Shown: positions 22,952-31,119, counted from the stretch's first letter. The stretch is 44,300 nt of DNA from Flavobacterium sp. (GCA_024644655.1 JAHEHJ010000008.1:1-44300), one strand, 5' to 3'. The notes: generated by a model from the sequence alone, not told the origin. Translations and numbers: made by a program.

Positions 22952-23239
22952 ATGGCGAATTTAACTGTTGTTGGAAAAATTAATACTTCTGGAAATCCTA
23001 TTGAGTATGGTCAAACTTTATTAATAGACAGTGGTAAATTAATTGACAATTCTACTAAATCTTTATACATAAGAAAAGGATTTATGAATGGTACTCTTTT
23101 TTTAAGTCAAAGAGGAAATGGGGCAAATGGTGCGGGCGATATTTGCAAAATTGAAGAAGATACTAGAATAGAGGTAAATTCTAATTTATTCTTAAGAATT
23201 TATGAATTTGCAAATAAATCTAATGCAATTATTAATTAA
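22952..23239 (+). CDS. Hypothetical beta-rich protein (95 aa)
   Basis: MANLTVVGKINTSGNPIEYG..., beta-rich, Gly/Asn turns, with RQ-type loop SQRGNGANGAGD. Not recognised. First gene after the 22903 promoter. Confidence 0.65.
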   Translation: MANLTVVGKINTSGNPIEYGQTLLIDSGKLIDNSTKSLYIRKGFMNGTLFLSQRGNGANGAGDICKIEEDTRIEVNSNLFLRIYEFANKSNAIIN

Positions 23240-23241
23240 TT

Positions 23242-23415
23242 ATGTACTACTGGACACTAAATAAAAAAACAAACGAAGCTGGAATATCAACGAGCATTAA
23301 AAAGCTCGCTGGCAGCTTTAAAATAGAAAGTGAACAGCTCTACTATCATTTTTCAAGAAAGAAATTAAAGGAATTTGAAAATGATAAAATACGTATAGTC
23401 AAGGTTTATTTATGA
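23242..23415 (+). CDS. Small HTH-like protein (57 aa)
   Basis: MYYWTLNKKTNEAGISTSIK then LAGSFKIESEQLYYHFSRKK and a C-terminal KVYL. The IKKLAGSFKIESEQLYYHFSR segment reads like the helix-turn-helix of small DNA-binding proteins that end in YYHFSR, seen in Bacteroidetes phages. Starts two bases after the previous stop. Confidence 0.55.
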   Translation: MYYWTLNKKTNEAGISTSIKKLAGSFKIESEQLYYHFSRKKLKEFENDKIRIVKVYL

Positions 23416-23438
23416 TTACGAACAAAAAGTACACATAA

Positions 23439-23600
23439 ATGAAAAAAATAATCTTTAAAAATAGAATTTACAAACTAGAATACGATTTAATGTATTTTAG
23501 TGAAAATTACTGGTTTTGTCTTAAAACCAAGAAGCACGGTGTAATTGAAAATAATAGAGCATATCAACAAGGATGTGTTTACAATTTAAACAAAATGTGA
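23439..23600 (+). CDS. Small hypothetical protein (53 aa)
   Basis: MKKIIFKNRIYKLEYDLMYF..., aromatic-rich, basic. Leader AAAAAGTACACATAAATGAA resembles the flank shared by the two cassette loci. Not recognised. Confidence 0.5.
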   Translation: MKKIIFKNRIYKLEYDLMYFSENYWFCLKTKKHGVIENNRAYQQGCVYNLNKM

Positions 23601-23601
23601 A

Positions 23602-23733
23602 ATGATCAAGCCAAAAAAAGAAGAATCAATAGAACAAATGCTAGGGTGTTCAGCACTCGTGTTAATTGCTATTTTGGCAAATATTATCATTTGGGTAGTA
23701 GGGTTAATTAAATGCCTAGAATATTTATTTTAA
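23602..23733 (+). CDS. Tiny single-pass membrane protein (43 aa)
   Basis: MIKPKKEESIEQMLGCSALV then a hydrophobic segment to IIIWVVGLIK. One base after the previous stop. Function unknown. Confidence 0.5.
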   Translation: MIKPKKEESIEQMLGCSALVLIAILANIIIWVVGLIKCLEYLF

Positions 23734-23749
23734 TTTTTTATCAAAAAGA

Positions 23750-23781
23750 TTTGCATTTTATATTTTTATATTTTAAATTTG
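23750..23781 (+). promoter_or_regulatory. Bacteroidetes-type promoter
   Basis: TTTG at 23750-23753, 20 bases, TAAATTTG at 23774-23781; the gene starts at 23801. Confidence 0.65.
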
Positions 23782-23800
23782 TATCAAATAAATAAATGAT

Positions 23801-24073
23801 ATGAAAAAGAGTAAAGAGTTTTATGAAGGATTTATGGAGTCCATTGTTGCACATCAACATCTTTATGGAGACTTGGATTCTGAAATAAAGGTTGCTGTAA
23901 TAATAGAAAAAGACGGGGTTATTTCAGCTAACTTATATAGGGAAATTGATGATGATGTTGAGGTATTAGAAAATATAAACCTTTCAGGAACGTGGACAGA
24001 CCTAGGAAGCGACATAAATCGCTTCTTTGATAAGATAGACAGTTATGTAGGATTTGTAGCAAAATGGTACTAA
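23801..24073 (+). CDS. Acidic hypothetical protein (90 aa)
   Basis: MKKSKEFYEGFMESIVAHQH..., acidic middle EIDDDVEVLENI and aromatic end. Not recognised. First gene behind the promoter at 23774. Confidence 0.65.
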   Translation: MKKSKEFYEGFMESIVAHQHLYGDLDSEIKVAVIIEKDGVISANLYREIDDDVEVLENINLSGTWTDLGSDINRFFDKIDSYVGFVAKWY

Positions 24074-24074
24074 C

Positions 24075-24173
24075 ATGAAAAAAATAATAAAAATAATTTT
24101 AGTAATAATTATTTCATTAGCCTTTCTTTGGGCGATGGAGGATATAAACAAGGTTTTAATATATCATGAATAA
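24075..24173 (+). CDS. Tiny hydrophobic protein (32 aa)
   Basis: MKKIIKIILVIIISLAFLWA then a polar tail. Either a signal-anchor peptide or a membrane peptide. Overlaps the next small gene by 8 bp. Confidence 0.45.
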   Translation: MKKIIKIILVIIISLAFLWAMEDINKVLIYHE

Positions 24174-24291
24174 ATTAACTAACGAAGCTAGAAATAGCAA
24201 CGCTGTTGAGCTAATAGTATTTAGCTTTATGGCAGTTTTCACGATAGGCACAATAGTGCTATCAATCATTAATTATTTTTTTAACAATTAA
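24166..24291 (+). CDS. Tiny membrane protein (41 aa)
   Basis: MNKLTNEARNSNAVELIVFS followed by a hydrophobic helix to INYFFNN. Overlaps the 32-aa gene. Function unknown. Confidence 0.45.
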   Translation: MNKLTNEARNSNAVELIVFSFMAVFTIGTIVLSIINYFFNN

Positions 24292-24303
24292 ATAACGAGT
24301 AAA

Positions 24304-24933
24304 ATGGCAATTATCGCAACAAGTGAAAGAGGGTCAAAAAGAACCCCAATGGAGAGCGGGATGTACATGGCAAGATGTGTACAGCAAATTCAAATTGGTA
24401 CAGTAACCGAAGAAATTAACGGAGAATTAAAAACACTTCACAAAGTGAGACTAGGCTTTGAATTCCCGACTGAATTAAAAGCTTTTAAAGAGGAAAATGG
24501 AGAGCAACCATACTTTTTAGCAAAAGATTATACCCTATCCATGCACGAAAAAGCAACGCTAAGGCAACATTTAGAGACTTGGAGAGGGAAGAAATTTAGT
24601 GAAGATGAAGCTAAGAGCTTTGATGTTACAAGATTAATTAGTGTACCTTGCATGATTAACGTGATTCATAAGGTATCAAAAAAAGGAGATACATTTGCCG
24701 AAATAGGGTCAATTAGCCCATTGGTTAAAGGTATGGTTTGTCCTGATCAAATTAACCCAACGCAAGTATTAAGTTATGACAATTTCAACTGGGAATTGTT
24801 TGAATCTCTTCCAAGTTTTATAAAAGAAAAAATGAAAACAAGTGTGGAGTTTGGTTCTTTATTAAGCCAAAACAATAAAGAAATATCGAGTGAAAATAAA
24901 TCAGAGGTAGACTCAACTGAACCTCCTTTTTGA
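24304..24933 (+). CDS. SSB-like phage protein
   Basis: 209 residues. ERGSKRTPMESGMYMARCVQ and GTVTEEINGELKTLHKVRLG match the start of a widespread phage family found next to recombination genes and thought to be OB-fold ssDNA-binding proteins. Disordered acidic C terminus ending STEPPF recalls the SSB tail (D-x-PF) that recruits partners. Likely coats ssDNA during phage replication or recombination. Functional call is by pattern only. Confidence 0.6.
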   Translation: MAIIATSERGSKRTPMESGMYMARCVQQIQIGTVTEEINGELKTLHKVRLGFEFPTELKAFKEENGEQPYFLAKDYTLSMHEKATLRQHLETWRGKKFSEDEAKSFDVTRLISVPCMINVIHKVSKKGDTFAEIGSISPLVKGMVCPDQINPTQVLSYDNFNWELFESLPSFIKEKMKTSVEFGSLLSQNNKEISSENKSEVDSTEPPF

Positions 24934-24945
24934 TTAACCCCTAAT

Positions 24946-24967
24946 CCCCTACTGTAACAGGTAGGGG
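24946..24967 (+). terminator. Hairpin between SSB-like gene and next gene
   Basis: CCCCTAC, 8-base loop, GTAGGGG. It is followed by TTATTAAA rather than a T run, so it may be an attenuator or an mRNA-stability hairpin. Confidence 0.5.
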
Positions 24968-24975
24968 TTATTAAA

Positions 24976-25410
24976 ATGAATGAATTAAGAATATACGATG
25001 ATTTTGCTCCATTGGCTCACATGGGCAAAAGTGATATAAAGGCGTTAGCCCAAAGGCAAATTGATTATGTTAAAGAAAGTGGAGATTCTGAAAATACTGC
25101 TGCCTTTATTAAGAAAATACAAGTTCTTTTAGATGAGGTACAAAACGGCATTAAAGAAAGTGCTATTGATAGCGTAGGACGTGGCTCAAACTACTTTCAC
25201 GGTGTTAAAATGCAAATATCTAGTATAACTACATACGACTATAAAAAAGATGCCGTGTGGGTTGATTTAAAGAGGAAATTAACCGAAAGAGAAACTTTCT
25301 TAAAAGGTTTAAAAGAGCCAATTACGGTTTTAAATGAAGAAACTGGCGAAATAACAACTGCTTACCCACCAAATAAAAAAGTATCTGACTATATTAAATT
25401 TGATTTTTAA
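24976..25410 (+). CDS. Hypothetical phage protein (144 aa)
   Basis: Helical N-terminal half; then FHGVKMQISSITTYDYKKD, WVDLKRKL-ERE-FLKGLKEP and EETGEITTAYPPNKKVSDYI. The TTYDY...W--LK--L--RE-FLK pattern is common in phage proteins placed near SSB or exonuclease genes; function not known. Overlaps the next gene by one base. Confidence 0.65.
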   Translation: MNELRIYDDFAPLAHMGKSDIKALAQRQIDYVKESGDSENTAAFIKKIQVLLDEVQNGIKESAIDSVGRGSNYFHGVKMQISSITTYDYKKDAVWVDLKRKLTERETFLKGLKEPITVLNEETGEITTAYPPNKKVSDYIKFDF

Positions 25411-25619
25411 TGAAAACACCATTCAAAATGGCATTATCTAGCACTGCATTTACTTATTTAGCACTACTGATAATATTTTCAGTTTTTGCCACATTGGAAT
25501 ACGGGATAGTTGAATATGTAGAATTTATTTCAAACGTTCCTCCTATAATTGGCTTGACAGTCCTAAGTGTTATAATTCTAGTTTGGGATTCATTTGACAA
25601 TCCAAAAAATGGAAAATAA
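25410..25619 (+). CDS. Two-helix membrane protein (69 aa)
   Basis: MKTPFKMALSS..., hydrophobic segments about 10-32 and 42-60. Stop-start overlap (TAATG) with the gene before. Function unknown. Confidence 0.6.
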   Translation: MKTPFKMALSSTAFTYLALLIIFSVFATLEYGIVEYVEFISNVPPIIGLTVLSVIILVWDSFDNPKNGK

Positions 25620-25842
25620 AGTAAAAATGAAATTTAAAGATGCTCCCTTGGGTGCGAGGTTTAAATACCCGAATATGGAAAAAATATGGGTTAAAATTAA
25701 TTCATATCCCAAAGGACATTTTAATGATGGGAGTGGATTAATTGTTGAATGGAAAGGAAATGTAGAAGGGCATCAGTCTCACTGTTCATTTGTTGATGAA
25801 AATAATGAGATTGATTTTGATACAATAGTGGAGCTTGTTTAG
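25609..25842 (+). CDS. Small beta-rich hypothetical protein (77 aa)
   Basis: ATG at 25609 preferred over the in-frame TTG at 25594; the Met at 25627 (MKFKDAPLGARFKYPN) is also possible. FKDAPLGARFKY and WVKI form the start of a common small phage fold with a FkdLkvGdkF-type motif. Function unknown. Confidence 0.6.
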   Translation: MENKVKMKFKDAPLGARFKYPNMEKIWVKINSYPKGHFNDGSGLIVEWKGNVEGHQSHCSFVDENNEIDFDTIVELV

Positions 25843-25890
25843 ATGTTTAAAAAGATTTTTTTTCATTAGTTTAATATTGATAATTTATAT

Positions 25891-25918
25891 CCCCCGATTA
25901 TTTTCGGGGGTTTATTTT
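25891..25918 (+). terminator. Rho-independent terminator
   Basis: CCCCCG...CGGGGG hairpin (25891-25910) followed by TTTATTTT. Separates the replication-side operon from the resolvase gene. Confidence 0.85.
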
Positions 25919-25926
25919 AAAAAAGT

Positions 25927-26367
25927 ATGCAAAAAACATTAATAGGGATTGATCCAGATATTGACAAGTCGGGCGTGTGTGTTTATCGTTCGAAAGAAAG
26001 TTTTGATTTGTATAATCTTAAATTCTTTGATTTGTTTAAATTATTGAAAAGATTAAAAAATGATAGCATAGGTCACACTATTGAAGTTTATATTGAAGCA
26101 GGGTGGCTTAATAAATCAAACTGGCATAGTGTTAAAAATGGCAGTGCAAAAATTAACGCTAAAATTGGAGGTTATGTTGGGGCTAATCACCAGGTTGGTA
26201 AATTAATAATTGAGATGTGTGAATATTTAGGCATTGAGTATAAAACACCACGGCCAAACAAAAACACGAAAAAAGTTACACATGAATATTTTAGTAAATT
26301 AACAGGAATAACCAAGCGAACCAACCAAGAACAACGGGATGCGGTGATGTTGGTTTATGGAAGATAA
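25927..26367 (+). CDS. RuvC-like Holliday junction resolvase
   Basis: 146 residues with an RNase H-like layout: IGIDPDIDKSG at the start (first catalytic Asp), VYIEAGW (about 55-61, second acidic residue), and QEQRDAVMLVYG at the end (third acidic). The length suits phage RuvC-like nucleases that resolve branched DNA before packaging. Overlaps the next gene by 11 bp. Confidence 0.8.
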   Translation: MQKTLIGIDPDIDKSGVCVYRSKESFDLYNLKFFDLFKLLKRLKNDSIGHTIEVYIEAGWLNKSNWHSVKNGSAKINAKIGGYVGANHQVGKLIIEMCEYLGIEYKTPRPNKNTKKVTHEYFSKLTGITKRTNQEQRDAVMLVYGR

Positions 26368-26560
26368 AATGAAACAAGAAAAAATAATCACTTGGATAAA
26401 ATATGATTTTCAGGACATTGAATCAAGACCGAAAAAATACGGAAGATATTTTGTTCAAAGAAAAGACGGGAAAGTTCATTGGGAGGTATGGAACGGAACG
26501 TCTTGGGCATACAATGAAAACAGCATAAGCTGGTGGGCAAAAATTGAATCACCAAATTAA
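26357..26560 (+). CDS. Small DUF551-like protein (67 aa)
   Basis: ITWIKYDFQDIESRPKKYG, RYFVQRKDGKVHWEVWNG and a Trp-rich end ISWWAK. The W/P/W layout is like DUF551-type phage proteins. Met at 26369 is an alternative start. Function unknown. Confidence 0.6.
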   Translation: MEDKMKQEKIITWIKYDFQDIESRPKKYGRYFVQRKDGKVHWEVWNGTSWAYNENSISWWAKIESPN

Positions 26561-26572
26561 ACAATTAATAAA

Positions 26573-26791
26573 ATGAAATGGAAAGAGCATGTTGCTTTGG
26601 AGCAAAATATAGTATGCCAAACTCCAATAGGAATATTTGAAATTGCGAAAGATTTAGACATGGAAAATGTTTTCAATATCAAACTGGATGATAAATATAT
26701 CGACCATGGTAATACATTATGTCATGCAAAAGACTTAGTTTACAAATACCTTCACAGGAAAAGAAAGGAATTAACTGAATTTTTAAAATAG
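26573..26791 (+). CDS. Small hypothetical protein (72 aa)
   Basis: MKWKEHVALEQNIVCQTPIG ... HAKDLVYKYLHRKRKELTEF. The W--H start and A--L---HL ending resemble small conserved phage proteins. Function unknown. Confidence 0.6.
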   Translation: MKWKEHVALEQNIVCQTPIGIFEIAKDLDMENVFNIKLDDKYIDHGNTLCHAKDLVYKYLHRKRKELTEFLK

Positions 26792-26817
26792 AATAATACT
26801 ATGAGCAACTCAAGAAT

Positions 26818-27057
26818 ATGAAAATGAGTATAATAAACGCACTACCAGCAAACACCTATGAAGGGTTAAAGAAACAATTTTTTGCAATGAAAGTATTATT
26901 AAGGGGTAAAGAGGCAGAAATTGAAACATACAGAAGTATGGTAAATAAATTTTCTATAGAGAGAGTTATTAGGCTTGAAGCAGAACTTGAGTCCGAAAAG
27001 GCAATGAATGATATTTTAACGAAAGAACTTGAAAGTTTACAAACACATAAAGGATAA
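26818..27057 (+). CDS. Coiled-coil hypothetical protein (79 aa)
   Basis: NALPANTYEGLKKQFFAMK then a long Glu/Lys helix to SLQTHKG. Probably a coiled-coil oligomer. An overlapping small gene begins in its 3' end. Confidence 0.6.
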   Translation: MKMSIINALPANTYEGLKKQFFAMKVLLRGKEAEIETYRSMVNKFSIERVIRLEAELESEKAMNDILTKELESLQTHKG

Positions 27058-27172
27058 ACCATCAGTAATCCACAAATATCCATATACGCCAAAGAAAGTT
27101 TATTTCCCGAAAGGTATTACTTTTTCGATGGATTTTATTAATTTAGCATTTGTAATTGACACAGAAGTATGA
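27029..27172 (+). CDS. Hidden small protein (47 aa), TTG start
   Basis: Frame overlapping the coiled-coil gene: MKVYKHIKDKPSVIHKYPYT then PKKVYFPKGITFSMDF to DTEV. Only a TTG start is available. Its stop overlaps the ATG of the ParB-like gene (ATGA), and composition looks protein-like, which fills an otherwise empty 110 bp. Confidence 0.5.
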   Translation: MKVYKHIKDKPSVIHKYPYTPKKVYFPKGITFSMDFINLAFVIDTEV

Positions 27173-27549
27173 AATTAAATGATTTAATACCAAATAAATC
27201 GAACCCAAGATTTATAAAAGACGAGAAATTTGAAAAGATAAAGAAGTCAATTCAAGACTTCCCAAAGATCCTTTCTTTGACGCCAATCATCATTGATGAT
27301 GATAATATTATTCTTGGTTGTAATATGCGATACCAGGCTCTGAAAGAATTAGGATTTGATGAATTACAAGAGGATTGGGTAAAAAAGGAATCAACACTTA
27401 CCGAACAGGAAAAGAAAGAGTTTATTGTAAGAGATAATGTCGGGTTTGGCGATTGGGGTTTGGATTTGTTAGTCAATGATTGGCGTTATGCTGAGGAATT
27501 AAATGATAGGTTATTAGTAAAAATACGTAGAGTAAAAAATAAAAGTTAG
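27169..27549 (+). CDS. ParB/sulfiredoxin-like domain protein
   Basis: 126 residues. LIPNKSNPRFIKDEKFEKI, PIIIDDDNIILGCNMRYQAL and FIVRDNVGFGDWGLDLL follow the ParB N-terminal domain of phage proteins encoded just before terminases. The usual G-G-x-x-R reads GCNMR here. No C-terminal HTH or methylase is fused. CTP/DNA role not known for such short forms. Confidence 0.75.
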   Translation: MKLNDLIPNKSNPRFIKDEKFEKIKKSIQDFPKILSLTPIIIDDDNIILGCNMRYQALKELGFDELQEDWVKKESTLTEQEKKEFIVRDNVGFGDWGLDLLVNDWRYAEELNDRLLVKIRRVKNKS

Positions 27550-27614
27550 AGTATTTGGACGAGTAGTTAGGTTATTGTTTCCCTTGTCAAACTACAAATC
27601 CGAATACTCTTTTT
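27549..27614 (+). terminator. Two-stem structured terminator or RNA element
   Basis: Outer stem GAGTATTTGGA with TCCGAATACTC (11 pairs, one T-G), inner stem GTAGTT with AACTAC, then five T. The loop is 21 bases. Starts right at the ParB-like stop. A terminator with an unusually long two-part stem. Confidence 0.65.
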
Positions 27615-27630
27615 GAAATGATAAATTAAA

Positions 27631-28314
27631 ATGCATATTACACCAATAAATATTAGACCTATTGTAATAGATATTAATCCAACGTTTAATTCTCGTTACA
27701 TAACGCCAAAGCAATCAACGGAACTAGACGGAAGATATTTAGTTTACAAGAATGCTCAAAAACTTGCAAATGATATACAATTAAAAAAAGGAATACGTCA
27801 TTTTGTCGTTGTGGATGGGAGTTTTTATTTTGGAGATTTTATCGAAGCATTAATAGTGAAAAATAATTGGAAAGTAAAACATTTAACAATTTCAACACTA
27901 TCACTGAACCAAAACAATGTTGACAGTCTTAAAAATTTAATAGTAGGAGATTATGTTCAAAAACTTGATTTGATAGTTTCTGATTACTTCTTTAGCCACG
28001 AAAGAGGTGCATTAGTACCCTATATGTATGAAAAACTTGATATTGACGATAAATTCCAACTAGCAAGTGCATCAACTCATTGTAAACTTTGTATATTTGA
28101 AACCGAAAACGGAGGTTTTGTTGTTATTCATGGCTCAGCGAATTTAAGAAGTTCATCAAACTTAGAGCAATTTGTAATTGAGGAAAATGAAGAACTTTAT
28201 AAATTTAACTTTGAAATTCAGCAAAATATCGTAAATGAATATTTTACAATTAAAAAGTCGGTAAGACACAAAAGGTTATGGCAAACGGTTCAAATGGTGA
28301 CGGAAGGAAAATAA
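27631..28314 (+). CDS. Phospholipase D-like domain nuclease
   Basis: 227 residues with one PLD half-site: H150-x-K152 (THCKLCIFE) and GSANLRSSSN (168-177) followed by EQ. Proteins of this kind, with a single HKD motif, sit before the terminase in many Bacteroidetes phages. Probably acts as a dimer on DNA or RNA; role in packaging not established. Confidence 0.75.
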   Translation: MHITPINIRPIVIDINPTFNSRYITPKQSTELDGRYLVYKNAQKLANDIQLKKGIRHFVVVDGSFYFGDFIEALIVKNNWKVKHLTISTLSLNQNNVDSLKNLIVGDYVQKLDLIVSDYFFSHERGALVPYMYEKLDIDDKFQLASASTHCKLCIFETENGGFVVIHGSANLRSSSNLEQFVIEENEELYKFNFEIQQNIVNEYFTIKKSVRHKRLWQTVQMVTEGK

Positions 28315-28406
28315 GATTAGCGGAGTTTAGAACGAGACAAACAGCAGCATCAAGACGTACTTTGCAAAATACAAGAAACGTACAGAATGGTGGAGTTTCA
28401 TTTTAA
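28278..28406 (+). CDS. Small basic protein (42 aa)
   Basis: MANGSNGDGRKIRLAEFRTR then QTAASRRTLQNTRN and GGVSF. Arg-rich; overlaps the PLD gene end by 37 bp. Same-operon position before TerS. May bind nucleic acid. Confidence 0.55.
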   Translation: MANGSNGDGRKIRLAEFRTRQTAASRRTLQNTRNVQNGGVSF

Positions 28407-28429
28407 TAAGATAATACGGAATATTTACG

Positions 28430-28804
28430 GTGAAAGAAATAAAACAACCGCACGGAGGGTCTATAAAATTAGCTGAAAAAGGAGACGTTTGCAATCCTAA
28501 CGGCAGACCCAAAAAATCCTTTTCTCTTTTAAATGAAATTTTAAAAAAAGAAGGGTATGAACCTTTAAATAAGAGTCAATTAATTGAAGCATACTCACTA
28601 CTTTTTTCAATAGAACAATCGAAAGTTGAAGAAATCGCAGAAGACGAAACACAACCGTTTGCCATAAGGTTAATAATTCAAGAGATGACAAGTCCTCAAA
28701 CATCTGGAAAAGCACTGCAAGATATGAGAGATTATCTATTTGGAAGAGCAGAAACAAAATCAGAAGTCACAATAGTGACAGAGCAGCCACTATTCGGAGA
28801 TTGA
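28430..28804 (+). CDS. Small terminase subunit-like protein (TerS)
   Basis: 124 residues with a GTG start. N-terminal region has CNPNGRPKK, a motif at the start of many TerS-like DUF5681 proteins; the rest is helical. Lies one base before TerL. Would recognise phage DNA for packaging. Assignment rests on motif and position. Confidence 0.7.
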   Translation: MKEIKQPHGGSIKLAEKGDVCNPNGRPKKSFSLLNEILKKEGYEPLNKSQLIEAYSLLFSIEQSKVEEIAEDETQPFAIRLIIQEMTSPQTSGKALQDMRDYLFGRAETKSEVTIVTEQPLFGD

Positions 28805-28805
28805 T

Positions 28806-30011
28806 ATGTTCCAATACACAACTGCAATAAAAAGACTTAGAACATTATCAAAGAGGGTAAGGAAAGTACCCGGAGGAACGTCAGCAGGGAAAACATTTGG
28901 TATTATTCCTATCCTAATAGATTTAGCAATCAAAACACCACTACTTGAAATATCGGTGGTATCCGAAACCCTTCCTCACCTAAAAAAGGGAGCAATCAAA
29001 GACTTTAAGAAAATAATGCAGTCCACAAATCGATGGATTGACACTCATTGGCACGGTACAGACTCAAAGTACACGTTTTCAAATAAATCCTACATTGAGT
29101 TCTTTTCAGCAGATGTTGAAACAAAAGTTAGGGGACCAAGAAGGAATATTTTATACATAAATGAATGCAATAATATTAGCTTTGAAACTTACCATCAGTT
29201 AGCTATTAGGACGGACATGGTTATTTGGTTGGACTACAACCCTACTCACGAATTTTGGATACATACTGAACTGGAGGATGACGAGGATATTGAGGAATTA
29301 GTCTTAACATATAAAGACAACGAGGCATTATCCCCAGTGATTGTTAAAGATATTGAAAAAGCCCGAAAAAAAGCGTTCCACGATGAATTTGCAATTGACC
29401 TTTTCAATGAATACAATATAAAACATAAGTATTGGGCTAATTGGTGGAAAGTTTACGGACTTGGGTTGGTTGGTAGCTTAGAAGGTGTAATATTCTCGAA
29501 TTGGACACAAATAGACTCTATTCCGCAAGATTGCCAAATAATTGCTTATGGTATGGATTTTGGTTTTACAAATGATCCGACAACTCTAACTTATTTAGGT
29601 AGATGGAATGGGAAATTGGTATTACATGAAATGCTATACCGTACAGGCATGGTTAATAGTGATATTGCAAGGGAAATAAAAGCATTAACAGACAATAGGA
29701 CTTATGTAATTGCGGACAGTTCCGAGCCAAAATCTATTGAAGAAATTAAAAGGTGTGGCGTAAATATCAAAGGAGCTATGAAGGGTGCTGATTCTGTAAA
29801 ATACGGTATTGATGTTTTATTACAATATGAATTGCTTGTTACAAGCTCAAGCACCAACCTAATAAAAGAATTGCGAAATTACACATGGGATGTTGACAAG
29901 AACGGAGTTAAGTTAAATAAGCCGATTGATTCGTATAATCATTTAATTGACTCGGTAAGATATGCCGCCGAGACGATAAGTAAACCCAAAATTTGGGGTG
30001 GAGTTGTTTAA
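28806..30011 (+). CDS. terL: Terminase large subunit (TerL)
   Basis: 401 residues. Walker A PGGTSAGKT (22-30), Walker B ILYINECNN (about 114-122), coupling motif region WLDYNPTHEFW, and a RuvC-like nuclease with GMDFGFTND (about 249), IADSSEP (about 300) and LIDSVRYA near the end. ATP-driven packaging motor and headful or cos nuclease. Slightly short but complete. Confidence 0.95.
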   Translation: MFQYTTAIKRLRTLSKRVRKVPGGTSAGKTFGIIPILIDLAIKTPLLEISVVSETLPHLKKGAIKDFKKIMQSTNRWIDTHWHGTDSKYTFSNKSYIEFFSADVETKVRGPRRNILYINECNNISFETYHQLAIRTDMVIWLDYNPTHEFWIHTELEDDEDIEELVLTYKDNEALSPVIVKDIEKARKKAFHDEFAIDLFNEYNIKHKYWANWWKVYGLGLVGSLEGVIFSNWTQIDSIPQDCQIIAYGMDFGFTNDPTTLTYLGRWNGKLVLHEMLYRTGMVNSDIAREIKALTDNRTYVIADSSEPKSIEEIKRCGVNIKGAMKGADSVKYGIDVLLQYELLVTSSSTNLIKELRNYTWDVDKNGVKLNKPIDSYNHLIDSVRYAAETISKPKIWGGVV

Positions 30012-30032
30012 TTAAAAAAATATTAAAATATA

Positions 30033-30092
30033 TTTGGTTTTTATTATTTAACCTATTATATTTGTAATGTCTTAACAACGAAGTGAGACATA
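30033..30092 (+). promoter_or_regulatory. Promoter with leader hairpin
   Basis: TTTG at 30033-30036, 20 bases, TATATTTG at 30057-30064, then a perfect ATGTCT/AGACAT stem (30067-30091) with AACGAAGTG in the loop. Nearly the same leader as at 22903. Reads into 30106. Confidence 0.75.
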
Positions 30093-30105
30093 AACGACTA
30101 AGAAA

Positions 30106-30237
30106 ATGGGAAATGTAAATCAAATAATTGCTTTAATGAATAGGATAAATAATAATCCTCAATTAAAAGAAAGAATAATTGAAGAAATGATAAAAGCGTT
30201 CGAAGAAAAAAGAGAACCAAATTTTGTTTTTTTATAA
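30106..30237 (+). CDS. Small helical protein (43 aa)
   Basis: MGNVNQIIALMNRINNNPQL then KERIIEEMIKAFEEK. First gene behind the 30057 promoter. Function unknown. Confidence 0.5.
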   Translation: MGNVNQIIALMNRINNNPQLKERIIEEMIKAFEEKREPNFVFL

Positions 30238-30244
30238 AAACCTT

Positions 30245-30277
30245 AGTCGCCCCGAAGCGGAAACGTTAGGGGTGACT
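30245..30277 (+). terminator. Hairpin upstream of 30295 gene
   Basis: AGTCGCCCC pairs with GGGGTGACT around a 15-base loop, followed by TTTT. Weak terminator or attenuator. Confidence 0.5.
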
Positions 30278-30294
30278 TTTAAACGACTAACAAA

Positions 30295-30750
30295 ATGACA
30301 AACAAAGAAATAACACGCCAAAACCTTGAAAAGATACTCAAGGAGTTGCCAATATTGGCAGAGAAAATGCCGATAAGACAGAACTTTGACATGGATAAAT
30401 TCGGAATTTACGATGAAGTCATGAAAAATAAAATGGATCATCAATGTGATTCGGTGGGTTGCGGACTTGGATGGTCTGCTGAATTGTTTGATTTAAACAA
30501 CCCATCTTTTTATAATCAGAATGAAAGGTTCTCTTACAGACAGTTTGGGAGAGATACATTCCCTTATCTTTATCGTGATACAATAACTACAATAACAAGC
30601 GACTGGGCTTTCTTATTCTCGAGTGTTTGGGCAAGTTATCAACCCACTTTCGACCAATTTATTGAAAGACTTAAATACTTCCTTGACATGGAAATGTCAT
30701 TGGGTAGGTGGGAGTATCAAAGAAATTCATTTAAATTAGAAACAGAATGA
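30295..30750 (+). CDS. Conserved hypothetical phage protein (151 aa)
   Basis: Central CDSVGCGLGWS motif, known from hypothetical phage proteins with a C-x-x-x-GC-x-GW pattern, followed by aromatic helices. Function unknown. Overlaps the next gene (ATGA). Confidence 0.7.
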   Translation: MTNKEITRQNLEKILKELPILAEKMPIRQNFDMDKFGIYDEVMKNKMDHQCDSVGCGLGWSAELFDLNNPSFYNQNERFSYRQFGRDTFPYLYRDTITTITSDWAFLFSSVWASYQPTFDQFIERLKYFLDMEMSLGRWEYQRNSFKLETE

Positions 30751-31025
30751 GAAAAGAATTAAAAAGAATCATAAAATTGTTTGAAAGTTATTCATTAACG
30801 AAAGAATATCGTTTTAGAGATATTTTTATTTGTAACAATTTCTCAAAACCATTCTATTCGAGTGGTAGAAACCTAGTGTTTGCTCATAAATACAAAATAG
30901 TGTCTAAATACAAAATGGATTGTAATTCATTATGGGATGTTTGTGGTGCAAGTAACAATAATGAACTTAACATTGTATTACAAGAAAAAATAGATTACTT
31001 AAAATATCTATTAACCGTTTGTTAA
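30747..31025 (+). CDS. Hypothetical protein (92 aa)
   Basis: MRKELKRIIKLFESYSLTKE..., aromatic-rich, with several Cys. Not recognised. Last gene before the portal promoter. Confidence 0.6.
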   Translation: MRKELKRIIKLFESYSLTKEYRFRDIFICNNFSKPFYSSGRNLVFAHKYKIVSKYKMDCNSLWDVCGASNNNELNIVLQEKIDYLKYLLTVC

Positions 31026-31072
31026 ATGAAAAAATAGTTTTGAAAAGGGGTTAAATTTTAAAAGCATATTTC

Positions 31073-31119
31073 TTTGAAGTGTGCTTTTTTTTATATATTT
31101 GCATCGTAGTTGCCAAGCT
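31073..31119 (+). promoter_or_regulatory. Late promoter with leader hairpin before portal
   Basis: TTTG at 31073-31076, 17 bases, TATATTTG at 31094-31101, then stem GTAGTT/AGCTAC (31107-31122 region) with a GCCA loop. The stem overlaps a possible TTG start at 31110. Confidence 0.65.
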
